Positions 34,370 to 42,371 of a stretch of DNA of 64,000 nt are shown piece after piece. The notes beneath the pieces were generated by a model. It had not been told where the DNA came from and searched no databases. It saw only the letters and a program-made list of their open reading frames with translations. Location of the stretch: NCBI RefSeq assembly GCF_900105515.1, contig NZ_FNSY01000001.1:3348001-3412000 (forward strand). Reading direction: 5' to 3'. The stretch is from Streptomyces sp. 2131.1. GTDB lineage: Bacteria; Actinomycetota; Actinomycetes; Streptomycetales; Streptomycetaceae. The position numbers were made by a program, and so were the translations under genes. Within the stretch, counting starts at the first letter, position 1, and each line of letters opens with the position of its first letter.

Positions 34370-36180
34370 CACCGCCTTCCTCCGTCGGCTCCCTCCGGCC
34401 GCAGCAGGTCGCCTCCGAACAGCACGTCCTCGGCGCGGGCCAGCGCCCACACGTCCGGGGTCAGCACCTCGTACTCGCCGCGCACCACACCGTCCAGGAA
34501 CAGCTTCCGCATCAGGGTCCGCTGGACCTTGCCGCTGCTGGTGCGGCGCACGGCACCGGGGCGCACCAGCAGGATGTTGCCGGCCGGGATCTCGAATTCC
34601 TGGCCGATCAGGGCCTGGATCTTCTGGGCCACCGTGCGCAGTTCGGTGCTGTCGGCGACGCCCCGCACCTCCTGCACGAGGACCAGGTGCTCACGGCCGG
34701 CGTCCACCGAGAACGCGGCTCCGGCGCCGAAGGTCAGGGCCGGGCTGACGGTGCGGGCGGCCCACTCGACGTCCTGCGGGTAGACGTTGCGGCCGTTGAT
34801 GATGATGACTTCCTTGAGCCGACCGGTGACGAACAGCTCCCCGTCGACCATCATCCCGAGGTCGCCGGTGCGCAGGAAGTTGCTCTCCTCGTCGTTGACG
34901 GCGGCGAGGAAGGTCCGGACGGTCTCGGTGGGCCGCCGCCAGTAGCCGCGGGCGACGCTGTAGCCGCGTACCCATATCTCGCCGACCGCGCCGGGCGGCA
35001 GCTCGTGGTGGGTCAGCGGGTCCACGATCCGTACGTCGGTGTCCACGGGCACGCCGCAGCCGACGAGGGTCCGCCGGCGGGTCTCCGTGCCCGCCGCCTC
35101 GGCCCGGTCCCGCTCCAGCTCCGCCTGGTCGAACTCCTTGCGGACGTACGGGGTGCCGGGTTCGCCGCCGGAGACGACGAGCGTGGCCTCCGCGAGCCCG
35201 TAGCAGGGGCGCAGTGCCTCCGGCCGGAACCCGGCGGGCGCGAACCGCTCCGCGAATGCGTCCAGGCTCTCGGCGCGCACGGGCTCGGCGCCGTTGAGCG
35301 CGAGCCGCCAGCGGGACAGGTCGAGCGCGGCGATCTGCTCGTCCTTGACCCGGTGGACGCACAGGTCGTAGCAGAAGTTGGGGCCGCCGCCGACGGTGAC
35401 ACCGTACTCGTCGATGGCCTGGAGCCAGCGCAGCGGGCGCTTCACGAAGGAGAGCGGGGTGACCTGGACGCTGTGGCTGCCGAGGTACACCGGATGCAGC
35501 AGGTGCGCGACCAGGCCCATGTCGTGGAAGTAGGGCAGCCAGCTGCCGAAGACGTCCTCGCGGGTGGTGTGCAGCAGCTTCTTCAGACTGGCCTGGTTGG
35601 CGAGGAGGTTGCGGTGCGAGACGGTCACGCCGCGCGGTTCGGAGACCGAGCCGGAGGTGTACTGGAGGAAGACCAGGTCGTCCCCGCGGGCCGCGACCGG
35701 CCGCCACGCCTCCGGGTCGCCGATCTCGGACACGTCGGTGACCAGGCACTCGGCGGTGGACCGGGTGTTGCGGGCGAGCCAGAGCGCGACCTCGGGCGCG
35801 GCGTCGGTCTCGGTGAGGACGACGGCGGCGCCGGTGTCCTTGAGCACGGCGGTGGTCCGGTTGAGCCGCTTGTCGCGGCCGGCCTCGCCGGGCAGCGGTA
35901 CGGGGACCGCGACGGCTCCCGCGTACAGGCAGCCCGCGAAGCCCTTGAGGAACTCCACGGTCGAGGAGTAGGCGAGCAGCACGGGCTGCTCCGCCACGCC
36001 GTAGCTCTGGAGGCAGGCGGCGATGCGTCTCGCCTCCCGGTCCAGCTCTCCGTAGGTGAGGTGCTCGGCCACCGGACCGTCCGCGGTGTCACGGAGGAAG
36101 ACGTGCACGTCCTCGTCGGCGAGTTCGGCCGTCCGGGCGCGGAGCAGTTCGGTGAAGGTGGCGAAGCGTGACTCTGACAT
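34366..36180 (-). CDS. fatty acyl-AMP ligase (FadD32-like)
   Basis: A 604-residue FAAL that activates a carboxylic acid with ATP and passes it to an ACP rather than CoA. Motifs: FLQYTSGSVSEPRG (P-loop, with Val where Thr is usual), LPYFHDMGLV, CYGLAEATL, FLRTGDLG and the C-terminal SSGKVQR with its catalytic Lys. The HDMGL-to-GLAEAT spacing and sequence are typical of FAALs. ATG at 36180 has GAGGGG nine bases upstream; ATG at 36189 has no workable site. It is the first gene of the operon, so it sets the starter acid for the downstream ACP, dehydrogenase and PKS. Confidence 0.93.
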   Translation of the reverse strand: MSESRFATFTELLRARTAELADEDVHVFLRDTADGPVAEHLTYGELDREARRIAACLQSYGVAEQPVLLAYSSTVEFLKGFAGCLYAGAVAVPVPLPGEAGRDKRLNRTTAVLKDTGAAVVLTETDAAPEVALWLARNTRSTAECLVTDVSEIGDPEAWRPVAARGDDLVFLQYTSGSVSEPRGVTVSHRNLLANQASLKKLLHTTREDVFGSWLPYFHDMGLVAHLLHPVYLGSHSVQVTPLSFVKRPLRWLQAIDEYGVTVGGGPNFCYDLCVHRVKDEQIAALDLSRWRLALNGAEPVRAESLDAFAERFAPAGFRPEALRPCYGLAEATLVVSGGEPGTPYVRKEFDQAELERDRAEAAGTETRRRTLVGCGVPVDTDVRIVDPLTHHELPPGAVGEIWVRGYSVARGYWRRPTETVRTFLAAVNDEESNFLRTGDLGMMVDGELFVTGRLKEVIIINGRNVYPQDVEWAARTVSPALTFGAGAAFSVDAGREHLVLVQEVRGVADSTELRTVAQKIQALIGQEFEIPAGNILLVRPGAVRRTSSGKVQRTLMRKLFLDGVVRGEYEVLTPDVWALARAEDVLFGGDLLRPEGADGGRRW

Positions 36181-36344
36181 CCGCGGCATCCCCTCGCGTC
36201 TGCGGGCCCGTGGATGTGCGGCCCTCGTTCCCGCCGATCCTCCGCAAAGGCCCTTGCAGCTCGCTTGCGCGCCCCGGCGCACGCGCCGAACTCAGGGGGC
36301 GGCAGGGGTGCACCGAGGGAGGGGGTACGGGTGACGCTCGGCCC

Positions 36345-37310
36345 ATGGACACCCACACCGAACCCGCAGAGGCGACGCGGACGGCGATCGTCTTCCCCGG
36401 CATGCAGCCGACGGCCTTCTCCGAGGTCTCCCGGTTCATGCTGGTCAACCCGTACGCGCGCGAGCTGTACGCGCGCGCCGACGACACCCTCGGCTACCGC
36501 CTGGCCGACCGCTACCAGGAGACCGAGGGCGACTACTCGCTCTACGGGCAGATCTCCTTCGTGGTGAACTGCCTGGCCCTGGCGCACTTCGCCGGTGAGC
36601 GGCTGGAGGTCGACCCGTCCCATGTGACGGGCCCGAGCTTCGGCGCCCGCGCCGCCGCCGTGTACTCCGGGGTCCTGGACTTCGCCGACGCGGTGACGAT
36701 GACGGCCCGGCTCGCGGAGACGGTGGACGACTACTTCGCCCGGGAGCACCCCGCCCTGGTCACCCAGTCGATGGCCCGGGTGCCGCAGGAGGGCGTGGCG
36801 GAGCTGCGCCGGGAGCTGGAGGAGCGCGGCGAGTGGAGCGACATCGCCTGCGTCGTCGACCACGACTTCACGATGCTGACCGTCCACGAGTCGGTCCTGG
36901 ACTGGCTCCAGCGCCGTATCCGCTCGCTCGGCGGGATGGCGATGTACACGATGAAGCCGCCGATGCACTCGTACCTCTTCGACGGGCTGCGCGACCGGGT
37001 CGACGAGGAGATCTTCGCCGGGCTGACCTGGTCGGACCCGCGGCTGCCGGTGATCGCGGACCAGGACGGCCGCACGGTGACGACGGGTGCGGGCGTGCGC
37101 GAGATGCTGCTCGACGGCTTCGTACGCACGGTGCGCTGGCCGGACGTGGTGGCCTCGCTGAAGGCGGCGGGCGTGGCCCGGCTCTGCGTCTCCGGCGCGG
37201 ACGGGCTGTTCACCCGCGTCGCGTGCACCACCCGGAACTTCCGGGTAATGCCGGTGACCCCCCGCTCGGCGATGCGGCCGGCGCGGCGCCGGATGCCGGT
37301 CGCGGCCTGA
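36345..37310 (+). CDS. stand-alone acyltransferase (VinK-like candidate)
   Basis: A 321-residue protein of the malonyl-CoA:ACP acyltransferase fold, beginning TAIVFPGM. The nucleophile is Ser98 in TGPSFGAR, where the usual GHSxG has Pro instead of His, and the catalytic His208 is in PPMHSYLF. Discrete acyltransferases of this type (VinK in vicenistatin) move an aminoacyl-beta-aminoacyl group from a stand-alone ACP to the PKS loading ACP. The presence of two adenylation enzymes and a discrete ACP nearby supports that role over trans malonyl loading, since the PKS modules seen have their own ATs. The ribosome site is weak. It is divergent from the FAAL gene by 164 bases. Confidence 0.8.
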   Translation: MDTHTEPAEATRTAIVFPGMQPTAFSEVSRFMLVNPYARELYARADDTLGYRLADRYQETEGDYSLYGQISFVVNCLALAHFAGERLEVDPSHVTGPSFGARAAAVYSGVLDFADAVTMTARLAETVDDYFAREHPALVTQSMARVPQEGVAELRRELEERGEWSDIACVVDHDFTMLTVHESVLDWLQRRIRSLGGMAMYTMKPPMHSYLFDGLRDRVDEEIFAGLTWSDPRLPVIADQDGRTVTTGAGVREMLLDGFVRTVRWPDVVASLKAAGVARLCVSGADGLFTRVACTTRNFRVMPVTPRSAMRPARRRMPVAA

Positions 37311-37312
37311 GA

Positions 37313-37372
37313 GCGGTACGCACGCGGAAGGGGCCGGTGCCGTCGTGGCACCGGCCCCCTCTGTCGTACCGC
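37313..37372. terminator. bidirectional terminator, nested inverted repeat
   Basis: A 12-bp perfect stem (37330-37341 GGGGCCGGTGCC with 37347-37358, 5-base loop) lies inside an outer 8-bp pair (37313-37320 GCGGTACG with 37365-37372). It sits between the convergent acyltransferase and quinoprotein genes and should end both transcripts. Confidence 0.75.
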
Positions 37373-38968
37373 TTACCTGCCGTCCACCGTGAAGGCGTAG
37401 AACGTGCCCTCGGTGCTGCTGCCGGTGGTGCCGGCGCCGTCGGCGAAGCGGGCGTAGCCGTTGCCCCAGTAGACCGTGCCGTCGACGACGGCCGGGCCGG
37501 CGTTGGAGGAGTACGGGGCGGTGAACTCCCACAGGTAGTTGCCCGTGGCCGCGTCGAACGCGTACATGTGGCCGCTGGTGGAGCCGCCGAAGACGACGCC
37601 GTTCGCGGCGGTCAGGGCGCCCCAGGCGAAGCCGTCGGTGCGGTCCGCGACCTGCCAGATGATCTTGCCGGTCTGCGGGTCGAGTGCGGCGAACGAGCTG
37701 CGGTTGGTGACGGTGCCGTCGGCCATCGGATAGTCGAGCTTGTTGAAGTTGGCCTCGGCGATGTAGATCCGCTTGTCGTCGTTGGCCGTGCCCCACTCGA
37801 TGCCGCCGACGTGTCCGCCGGGTCCGGCCGCCGCGCTCCAGACGACCTCGCCGCTGGTGGCGTCCATCAGCCAGTACTCGCCGCTCTTCTCACCCGCGCC
37901 GATCACCTTGCGGGGGCGGCCGCTCGCGTCCTTGATGGTGAACAGGTGGGCGCCGTCACCGAAGTCGTAGTCGTAGCCCGGGTTCGGCGGGCAGTTGTTC
38001 GGCGGGAGGCCCGGCAGGCAGCCCGTGTTCCAGGCGTCGAACCGCTTGGCGCCGGTGTGCCACTTGATCCGGCCCGTGGTCATGTCCAGGGCCAGGACCG
38101 TGTCGACGTAGTTGTCCTCCTGGTAGCACTGGGCGGGCGTGCCGCCGGCCGTCTGGCAGTCGGAGACCTCCTTCGGCACGGTGTAGTTGTTGCCGGTGGT
38201 GAAATAGACCGTGTTGGTCGACGGGTCCAGGGCCGGGGTGCCCCACACGGCGACACCGCTGTAGCCGCCCGGCTTCCCGCCGTTGTCCGGGGTGGTGAAC
38301 TGCCGCCACAGCACCTTGCCGGTCTTCGCCGAGATGGCGTTCACGCTGCCGCGGAAGGTGCAGCAGGGGTACGAGGGGTCGTACGCGCCCTCGGACTCGC
38401 GCGAGGAGACGCCCTGGTAGATGACGCCGTCGTGGACGACCGGCGACTGCGTCAGCACTGCCTTGTACTGCTGGTCGATCTCGCGCGTCCAGATCTTGTC
38501 GCCGGTCTTCGCGTCCACCGCCATCAGGACGGCCTTCGTCCAGTCGGCTATGTAGACCCTGCCGTCCACGACCGTCGGGCTGGACCGGGAGACCGAGGCC
38601 GCGTCACCGGTGTACTCGGAGACCTTGTGCGACCAGATCTCCTTGCCGGTCTTCGCGTTGATCTTGTGCAGGTAGCCGCCCCAGTCGGGGAAGTACACCG
38701 CCCCGCCCACGACCGCCGGGGTCGCCGACACGTCGCCGTGGGTGGCGTACGTCCACTTGGCCTTCAGCCGGCTCGCGTTGTCCTTCGTGATCTTGTGCTC
38801 CGCCGAGGCGGAACGGCTGTTGGCCAGGTCGTGGCCGCCGGTCGACCAGTCGACCTGGGCCGCGCACGCGTTGGAGGGGGCCATACCGAGCGTGGTCGCC
38901 ATCGCCACGGCGGCGAGCAGCGTGAACCTGCGGGCCGTCTTCCGCTGCGCGCGGAGTCTTGTGAACAT
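37373..38968 (-). CDS. secreted PQQ-type quinoprotein dehydrogenase
   Basis: A 531-residue eight-bladed beta-propeller protein resembling polyvinyl-alcohol dehydrogenases. The N terminus is a signal peptide (RRFTLLAAVAMATTLG, cleavage probably near residue 36). Repeated AKTGK-type and W-motif blades follow. A vicinal Cys202-Cys203 pair in YPCCTFRG matches the ring-disulfide of PQQ alcohol dehydrogenases, and DYDFGDGAHLF (333-343) holds the likely catalytic/Ca-binding Asp. No CxxCH heme motif is seen. It would oxidise an alcohol outside the cell. GGAGGA precedes the ATG. Placed among PKS genes, it may perform a late extracellular oxidation of the product; no PQQ synthesis genes are nearby. Confidence 0.83.
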   Translation of the reverse strand: MFTRLRAQRKTARRFTLLAAVAMATTLGMAPSNACAAQVDWSTGGHDLANSRSASAEHKITKDNASRLKAKWTYATHGDVSATPAVVGGAVYFPDWGGYLHKINAKTGKEIWSHKVSEYTGDAASVSRSSPTVVDGRVYIADWTKAVLMAVDAKTGDKIWTREIDQQYKAVLTQSPVVHDGVIYQGVSSRESEGAYDPSYPCCTFRGSVNAISAKTGKVLWRQFTTPDNGGKPGGYSGVAVWGTPALDPSTNTVYFTTGNNYTVPKEVSDCQTAGGTPAQCYQEDNYVDTVLALDMTTGRIKWHTGAKRFDAWNTGCLPGLPPNNCPPNPGYDYDFGDGAHLFTIKDASGRPRKVIGAGEKSGEYWLMDATSGEVVWSAAAGPGGHVGGIEWGTANDDKRIYIAEANFNKLDYPMADGTVTNRSSFAALDPQTGKIIWQVADRTDGFAWGALTAANGVVFGGSTSGHMYAFDAATGNYLWEFTAPYSSNAGPAVVDGTVYWGNGYARFADGAGTTGSSTEGTFYAFTVDGR

Positions 38969-39056
38969 GACTGACTGTCCTCCTGAGGACGGTGGTGAGG
39001 GTGATACCTGTGGGGTCTGTGGGGGCCGGGAAGGCCCTGGGGTTACGCGAGCGGGC

Positions 39057-40670
39057 TCAGGCGGCCGCAGGGGTCACGCGCGCCGGCTCCGGCGCCTTCG
39101 TGCCGTGCCGCTCCGTCGCGAGGGCGGTGAGCGCCAGCCGGTCCGTCTTCTTGTTGGTGTTGAGCGGGAACTCGTCCAGCCGGTGGTAGTGGCGCGGAAT
39201 CAGCTGCGGCGGCAGCACCGCCGCCAGATCGCGGTGGAAGTCCCTGGGGGCGCGCGGCTCACCGAGGTAGAACGCGACCAGCTCGGTGCTGTTGGCCACC
39301 GGCACGCCGACCACGACCGCCCCCGTCACCGGGCACGCGGCCCGCATCGCGTGCTCCACCTCGGCCAGTTCGACGCGGTAGCCCTGCACCTGCACCTGCG
39401 AGTCCATCCGGCCGAGGTAGACCAGCTGGCCGTCGGCGAGCCGGCGGACCCGGTCCCCCGTCCGGTACCAGCGCAGCCCGTCCCGCTCCAGGTACTTGCC
39501 GTGCCCGTCCTCCTCGTCGAGGTAGCCGGCCGACAGCTGCGGACCCGCGAGCCAGAGTTCACCCTCGTCCGCCGCCTCCTCGCCCCGCTCGTCGAGCAGC
39601 AGCTCCGCGTGGCCCTCGTGGAGCAGGCCCAGCGGGACGACGCCGTTGACGCCGAGCCGGACCGACTCCTCGGGCGACCAGCGGTGGCGGTGCGTGGTGA
39701 TCGTCATCTCGGTCGGCCCGTAGACGTTGATCACCGCGGAGCCGGGCGCGGCGCGCTGCCAGGCGTCGGTGTCCTCGAACTGAAGGGCCTCGCCGCCGAA
39801 GTACGTCCAGCGCAGCGTGGGCATCGAGCCGGGCAGCAGCCGTCCGGTGCGCCGGGACAGCGAGATCACGCTGGGCGCCGAGAACCACACGGTGATCCCG
39901 TGCTCCGCGACGAACCCGGGCAGATCGCGGTACGCGTGCGACGGCACCGACACCAGCGACGCCCCGGCCGCCCACGCGCACCACAGGTCCGAGACCGCGG
40001 AGTCCCAGTTGAGCCCGGCGGCCTGGGAGAACACGTCGTCGGCCGAGAAGTCGTACCGGTCGTCCATCAGCGCGAAGTAGTGCGCCATGTTGCCGTGGGT
40101 GAGCCGGACCCCCTTGGGGCGGCCGGTCGAGCCCGAGGTGAACAAGATGTACGCCACGTCCTCGGGCGCCGCGTCCCGGGGCCCGTCCAGCGCGGTGTCC
40201 GGGCCCGCCGCCAGCGCCGGAAGGCCGGTCCCCTCGGCGAAAGCCCGCGCCCCGGCCGCGTCCAGGTGCGGCGCCAGCACCGGCAGGCCGCCCAGCTCCG
40301 CCCCCGGGCCGCCGGCGAGCAGGGCCGCGCCCTCCTCGTCGACGACCAGGGCGGACACCTCGGCCGCGCCGAGCATCGAGACGACCTTGCCGGCGGGGAA
40401 GTCGGCCGGGATCGGGACCGCCGGGAGCCCCGCGTACAGGCTCGCCAGGATGCCGACGTACGCGGTGGTACCGCGGCCGGTCAGGATGCCGATGGCCGTG
40501 GGCGGTCCGCCGGGGGCGGCCAGCAGGGCGCCCGCCCAGGCCAGGGCCGTCGCATGGGCCGTCGTGTAGTCCACGGTGTCCCCGCCCACCCGGACGGCGA
40601 TCCGATCCGGGGATTTCTCCAGGCCCCGCAGGAAACGCGCGTGCAACGCCTTCGACGTCATTGGTTCCAT
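39057..40670 (-). CDS. stand-alone amino-acid adenylation enzyme (VinN-like candidate)
   Basis: A 537-residue DltA-like adenylation protein. The core motifs are intact: ILFTSGSTGRPKGV (P-loop), NVYGPTEMT, YRTGDRVR, GRMDSQVQVQGYRVELAEVE and the final NTNKKTDR with its Lys. LNWDSAVSDLW supplies the Asp that normally holds a substrate amino group, pointing to an amino acid rather than a fatty acid. GAGGAG precedes the ATG at 40670. It is divergent from a discrete ACP, its probable acceptor. With the aminomutase nearby, a beta-amino acid is the likely substrate; the pocket residues do not let me name it. Confidence 0.85.
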   Translation of the reverse strand: MEPMTSKALHARFLRGLEKSPDRIAVRVGGDTVDYTTAHATALAWAGALLAAPGGPPTAIGILTGRGTTAYVGILASLYAGLPAVPIPADFPAGKVVSMLGAAEVSALVVDEEGAALLAGGPGAELGGLPVLAPHLDAAGARAFAEGTGLPALAAGPDTALDGPRDAAPEDVAYILFTSGSTGRPKGVRLTHGNMAHYFALMDDRYDFSADDVFSQAAGLNWDSAVSDLWCAWAAGASLVSVPSHAYRDLPGFVAEHGITVWFSAPSVISLSRRTGRLLPGSMPTLRWTYFGGEALQFEDTDAWQRAAPGSAVINVYGPTEMTITTHRHRWSPEESVRLGVNGVVPLGLLHEGHAELLLDERGEEAADEGELWLAGPQLSAGYLDEEDGHGKYLERDGLRWYRTGDRVRRLADGQLVYLGRMDSQVQVQGYRVELAEVEHAMRAACPVTGAVVVGVPVANSTELVAFYLGEPRAPRDFHRDLAAVLPPQLIPRHYHRLDEFPLNTNKKTDRLALTALATERHGTKAPEPARVTPAAA

Positions 40671-40764
40671 TTCCGCTCCTCATTTCCCGGCATACTCTCG
40701 GGCTTTCCCGGGACATTTCCGTGACACGTTGACAGCCGCCGACGGACGCCCTCATCATTCCCGT

Positions 40765-41031
40765 ATGCCAGAACTCGCGAATCACACCTGGGACGAAGCC
40801 TTCGAGGCCGTCATCCGCCCGTTCCTGCCCTATCTCGATCCGGGCGAGAAGCTGACCGACGATTCCCCGCTCAAGGAGCTGGGACTCGACTCCATGGGCA
40901 CGATCGAGCTGCTCGCCGCACTGGAGAGCGCCTATTCCGTGCGCTTTCTGGACGACGCCCTGAAGCTGGAGAATTTCGCCAGCCCGGACATCCTGTGGAA
41001 CACCCTGATCACCAAAACAGAATCCGCGTGA
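40765..41031 (+). CDS. discrete acyl carrier protein (VinL-like candidate)
   Basis: An 88-residue ACP with attachment Ser43 in ELGLDSMGTIELL. It begins 94 bases from the divergent adenylation gene. No clear Shine-Dalgarno sequence precedes the ATG, so it may be leaderless or weakly translated. In macrolactam pathways a discrete ACP carries the beta-amino acid, receives a second amino acid and then hands the dipeptide to the PKS via a stand-alone acyltransferase; all these partners are in the window. Confidence 0.9.
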   Translation: MPELANHTWDEAFEAVIRPFLPYLDPGEKLTDDSPLKELGLDSMGTIELLAALESAYSVRFLDDALKLENFASPDILWNTLITKTESA

Positions 41032-41049
41032 GGAAACGGATCCACCGCC

Positions 41050-41084
41050 CGGCCCGACTAGGATTTCCCGTCCGAGTCGGGCCG
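41050..41084. terminator. hairpin between convergent ACP and aminotransferase genes
   Basis: CGGCCCGACT (41050-41059) and its exact complement AGTCGGGCCG (41075-41084) form a 10-bp stem with a 15-base loop. Its position between two convergent genes fits a bidirectional terminator. Confidence 0.6.
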
Positions 41085-41120
41085 CTCCCGTTCAATGAGC
41101 CCGCAGAAGTCCAGCGGATT

Positions 41121-42371
41121 TCACAGAAGGCGTTGAAAACTTTCCTCGACCCGGTCGAGCACCGACCGCACGTGCGGCAGTTCCAGCGGTTTTTCTGCGG
41201 CCAGTGACATTTCCTGCTGCTCCGCGCTGTCGCCGTAGAGCATGCTCGTCGCGCACTTGAAGCGGAGGGCCCCCGGCTCGTCCCCGAGGAGGTGCCCCGC
41301 GAGCACCACAGTCCCCAGGTCCAGCATCCTCCGGGCCAGCGAGGCCGAGTCCGTCACGCCGTGCTTGCCGAGCTCCTCCCGGACCGGCTCGAAGTCCGGG
41401 TACACGTAGAACGCCCCGGTGGGCGGCCGGCAGCGTGCCCCCGCGTCCACGGCGATCCGGTGCACCTCGCGGGCGACGGCCCCGTGCAGCCGGGCACTGG
41501 CGCGCAGCCGCTCCCGGATCTCCTCCGGCTCCCCGAAGGCGTACTCGGCGGCCTCCTGCATCGGGCCCGCGAGCGTGGACCAGATCTCACTGGCCACCGA
41601 GACGGCCCCGGCGCGGATCGACCCGCCCCACGGCCCCTCGGGGAAGCGGGCCGCCCCGATCCGCCAGCCGCCCACGGCGAGGGACTTGCTGAGCCCGGTG
41701 CAGACGACGGTCCTGGCCGGCGCCACCTCGGCGGGGCTGAGGTAGTCCGCCTCCGGGTCGTGCATGACGTCCCGGTAGATCTCGTCCGAGACGATGAGCA
41801 GGTCCTCCTCATCGGCGATGGCACACAGTTCACGGATCATCGCGTGCGAGGCGAGGGTGCCGGTCGGGTTGTCCGGCAGCGTCAGGATCATGAGGCGCGG
41901 ATCGCGGCCCCCGGCGCGCGCCGCCCGGATGTGCTCGCGCAGCACGGCCGGGTCGGGCACCCCGCCGCACTCCTCGGGGATCGGCACGGGGACCGGGTGC
42001 TTGCCGGCCAGCCGGGCCTGCGGGGCGTAGGTGTTCCAGGCCGGGCGCGGGATCAGCACGTCGCCGGGGACCGTGTGGTTGACGGCCATGAGCAGCGGCT
42101 TGCTGCCCGGGGCGACCACGATCTGCTCGGCTCCGGTGGGCAGGCGGCGCCGCGCGAAGTACCCGGCGACGGCCTCCCGTACGCCCGGCGAACCGGCCAC
42201 CGGGCCGTAGGCGTTGCGCCGCGCTCCCGCGACGAGGCGCTCGACGAGCGGCCCGAAGGCGGGCAGCCGCGACTCGCCGAAGCCGAGGTGGACGAGGCTC
42301 TCGCCGGCCGCCCGGCGTTCGGCGACGAGCTGGTTGAGCGCGAGGTTCGGGGACATGCCCATCGTGCTCAT
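41121..42371 (-). CDS. class I PLP-dependent aminotransferase
   Basis: A 416-residue fold-type I aminotransferase. LTLPDNPTGTLAS holds the conserved Asn, VSDEIYRDV the Asp that contacts PLP, and TGLSKSLAVGGWRIG the PLP-binding Lys. The substrate is unknown; it may make or trim the amino acid used by the adenylation enzymes, or act with the aminomutase. Its ATG overlaps the aminomutase stop (ATGA), so the two are made together. The close coupling favours a shared pathway step. Confidence 0.9.
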   Translation of the reverse strand: MSTMGMSPNLALNQLVAERRAAGESLVHLGFGESRLPAFGPLVERLVAGARRNAYGPVAGSPGVREAVAGYFARRRLPTGAEQIVVAPGSKPLLMAVNHTVPGDVLIPRPAWNTYAPQARLAGKHPVPVPIPEECGGVPDPAVLREHIRAARAGGRDPRLMILTLPDNPTGTLASHAMIRELCAIADEEDLLIVSDEIYRDVMHDPEADYLSPAEVAPARTVVCTGLSKSLAVGGWRIGAARFPEGPWGGSIRAGAVSVASEIWSTLAGPMQEAAEYAFGEPEEIRERLRASARLHGAVAREVHRIAVDAGARCRPPTGAFYVYPDFEPVREELGKHGVTDSASLARRMLDLGTVVLAGHLLGDEPGALRFKCATSMLYGDSAEQQEMSLAAEKPLELPHVRSVLDRVEESFQRLL

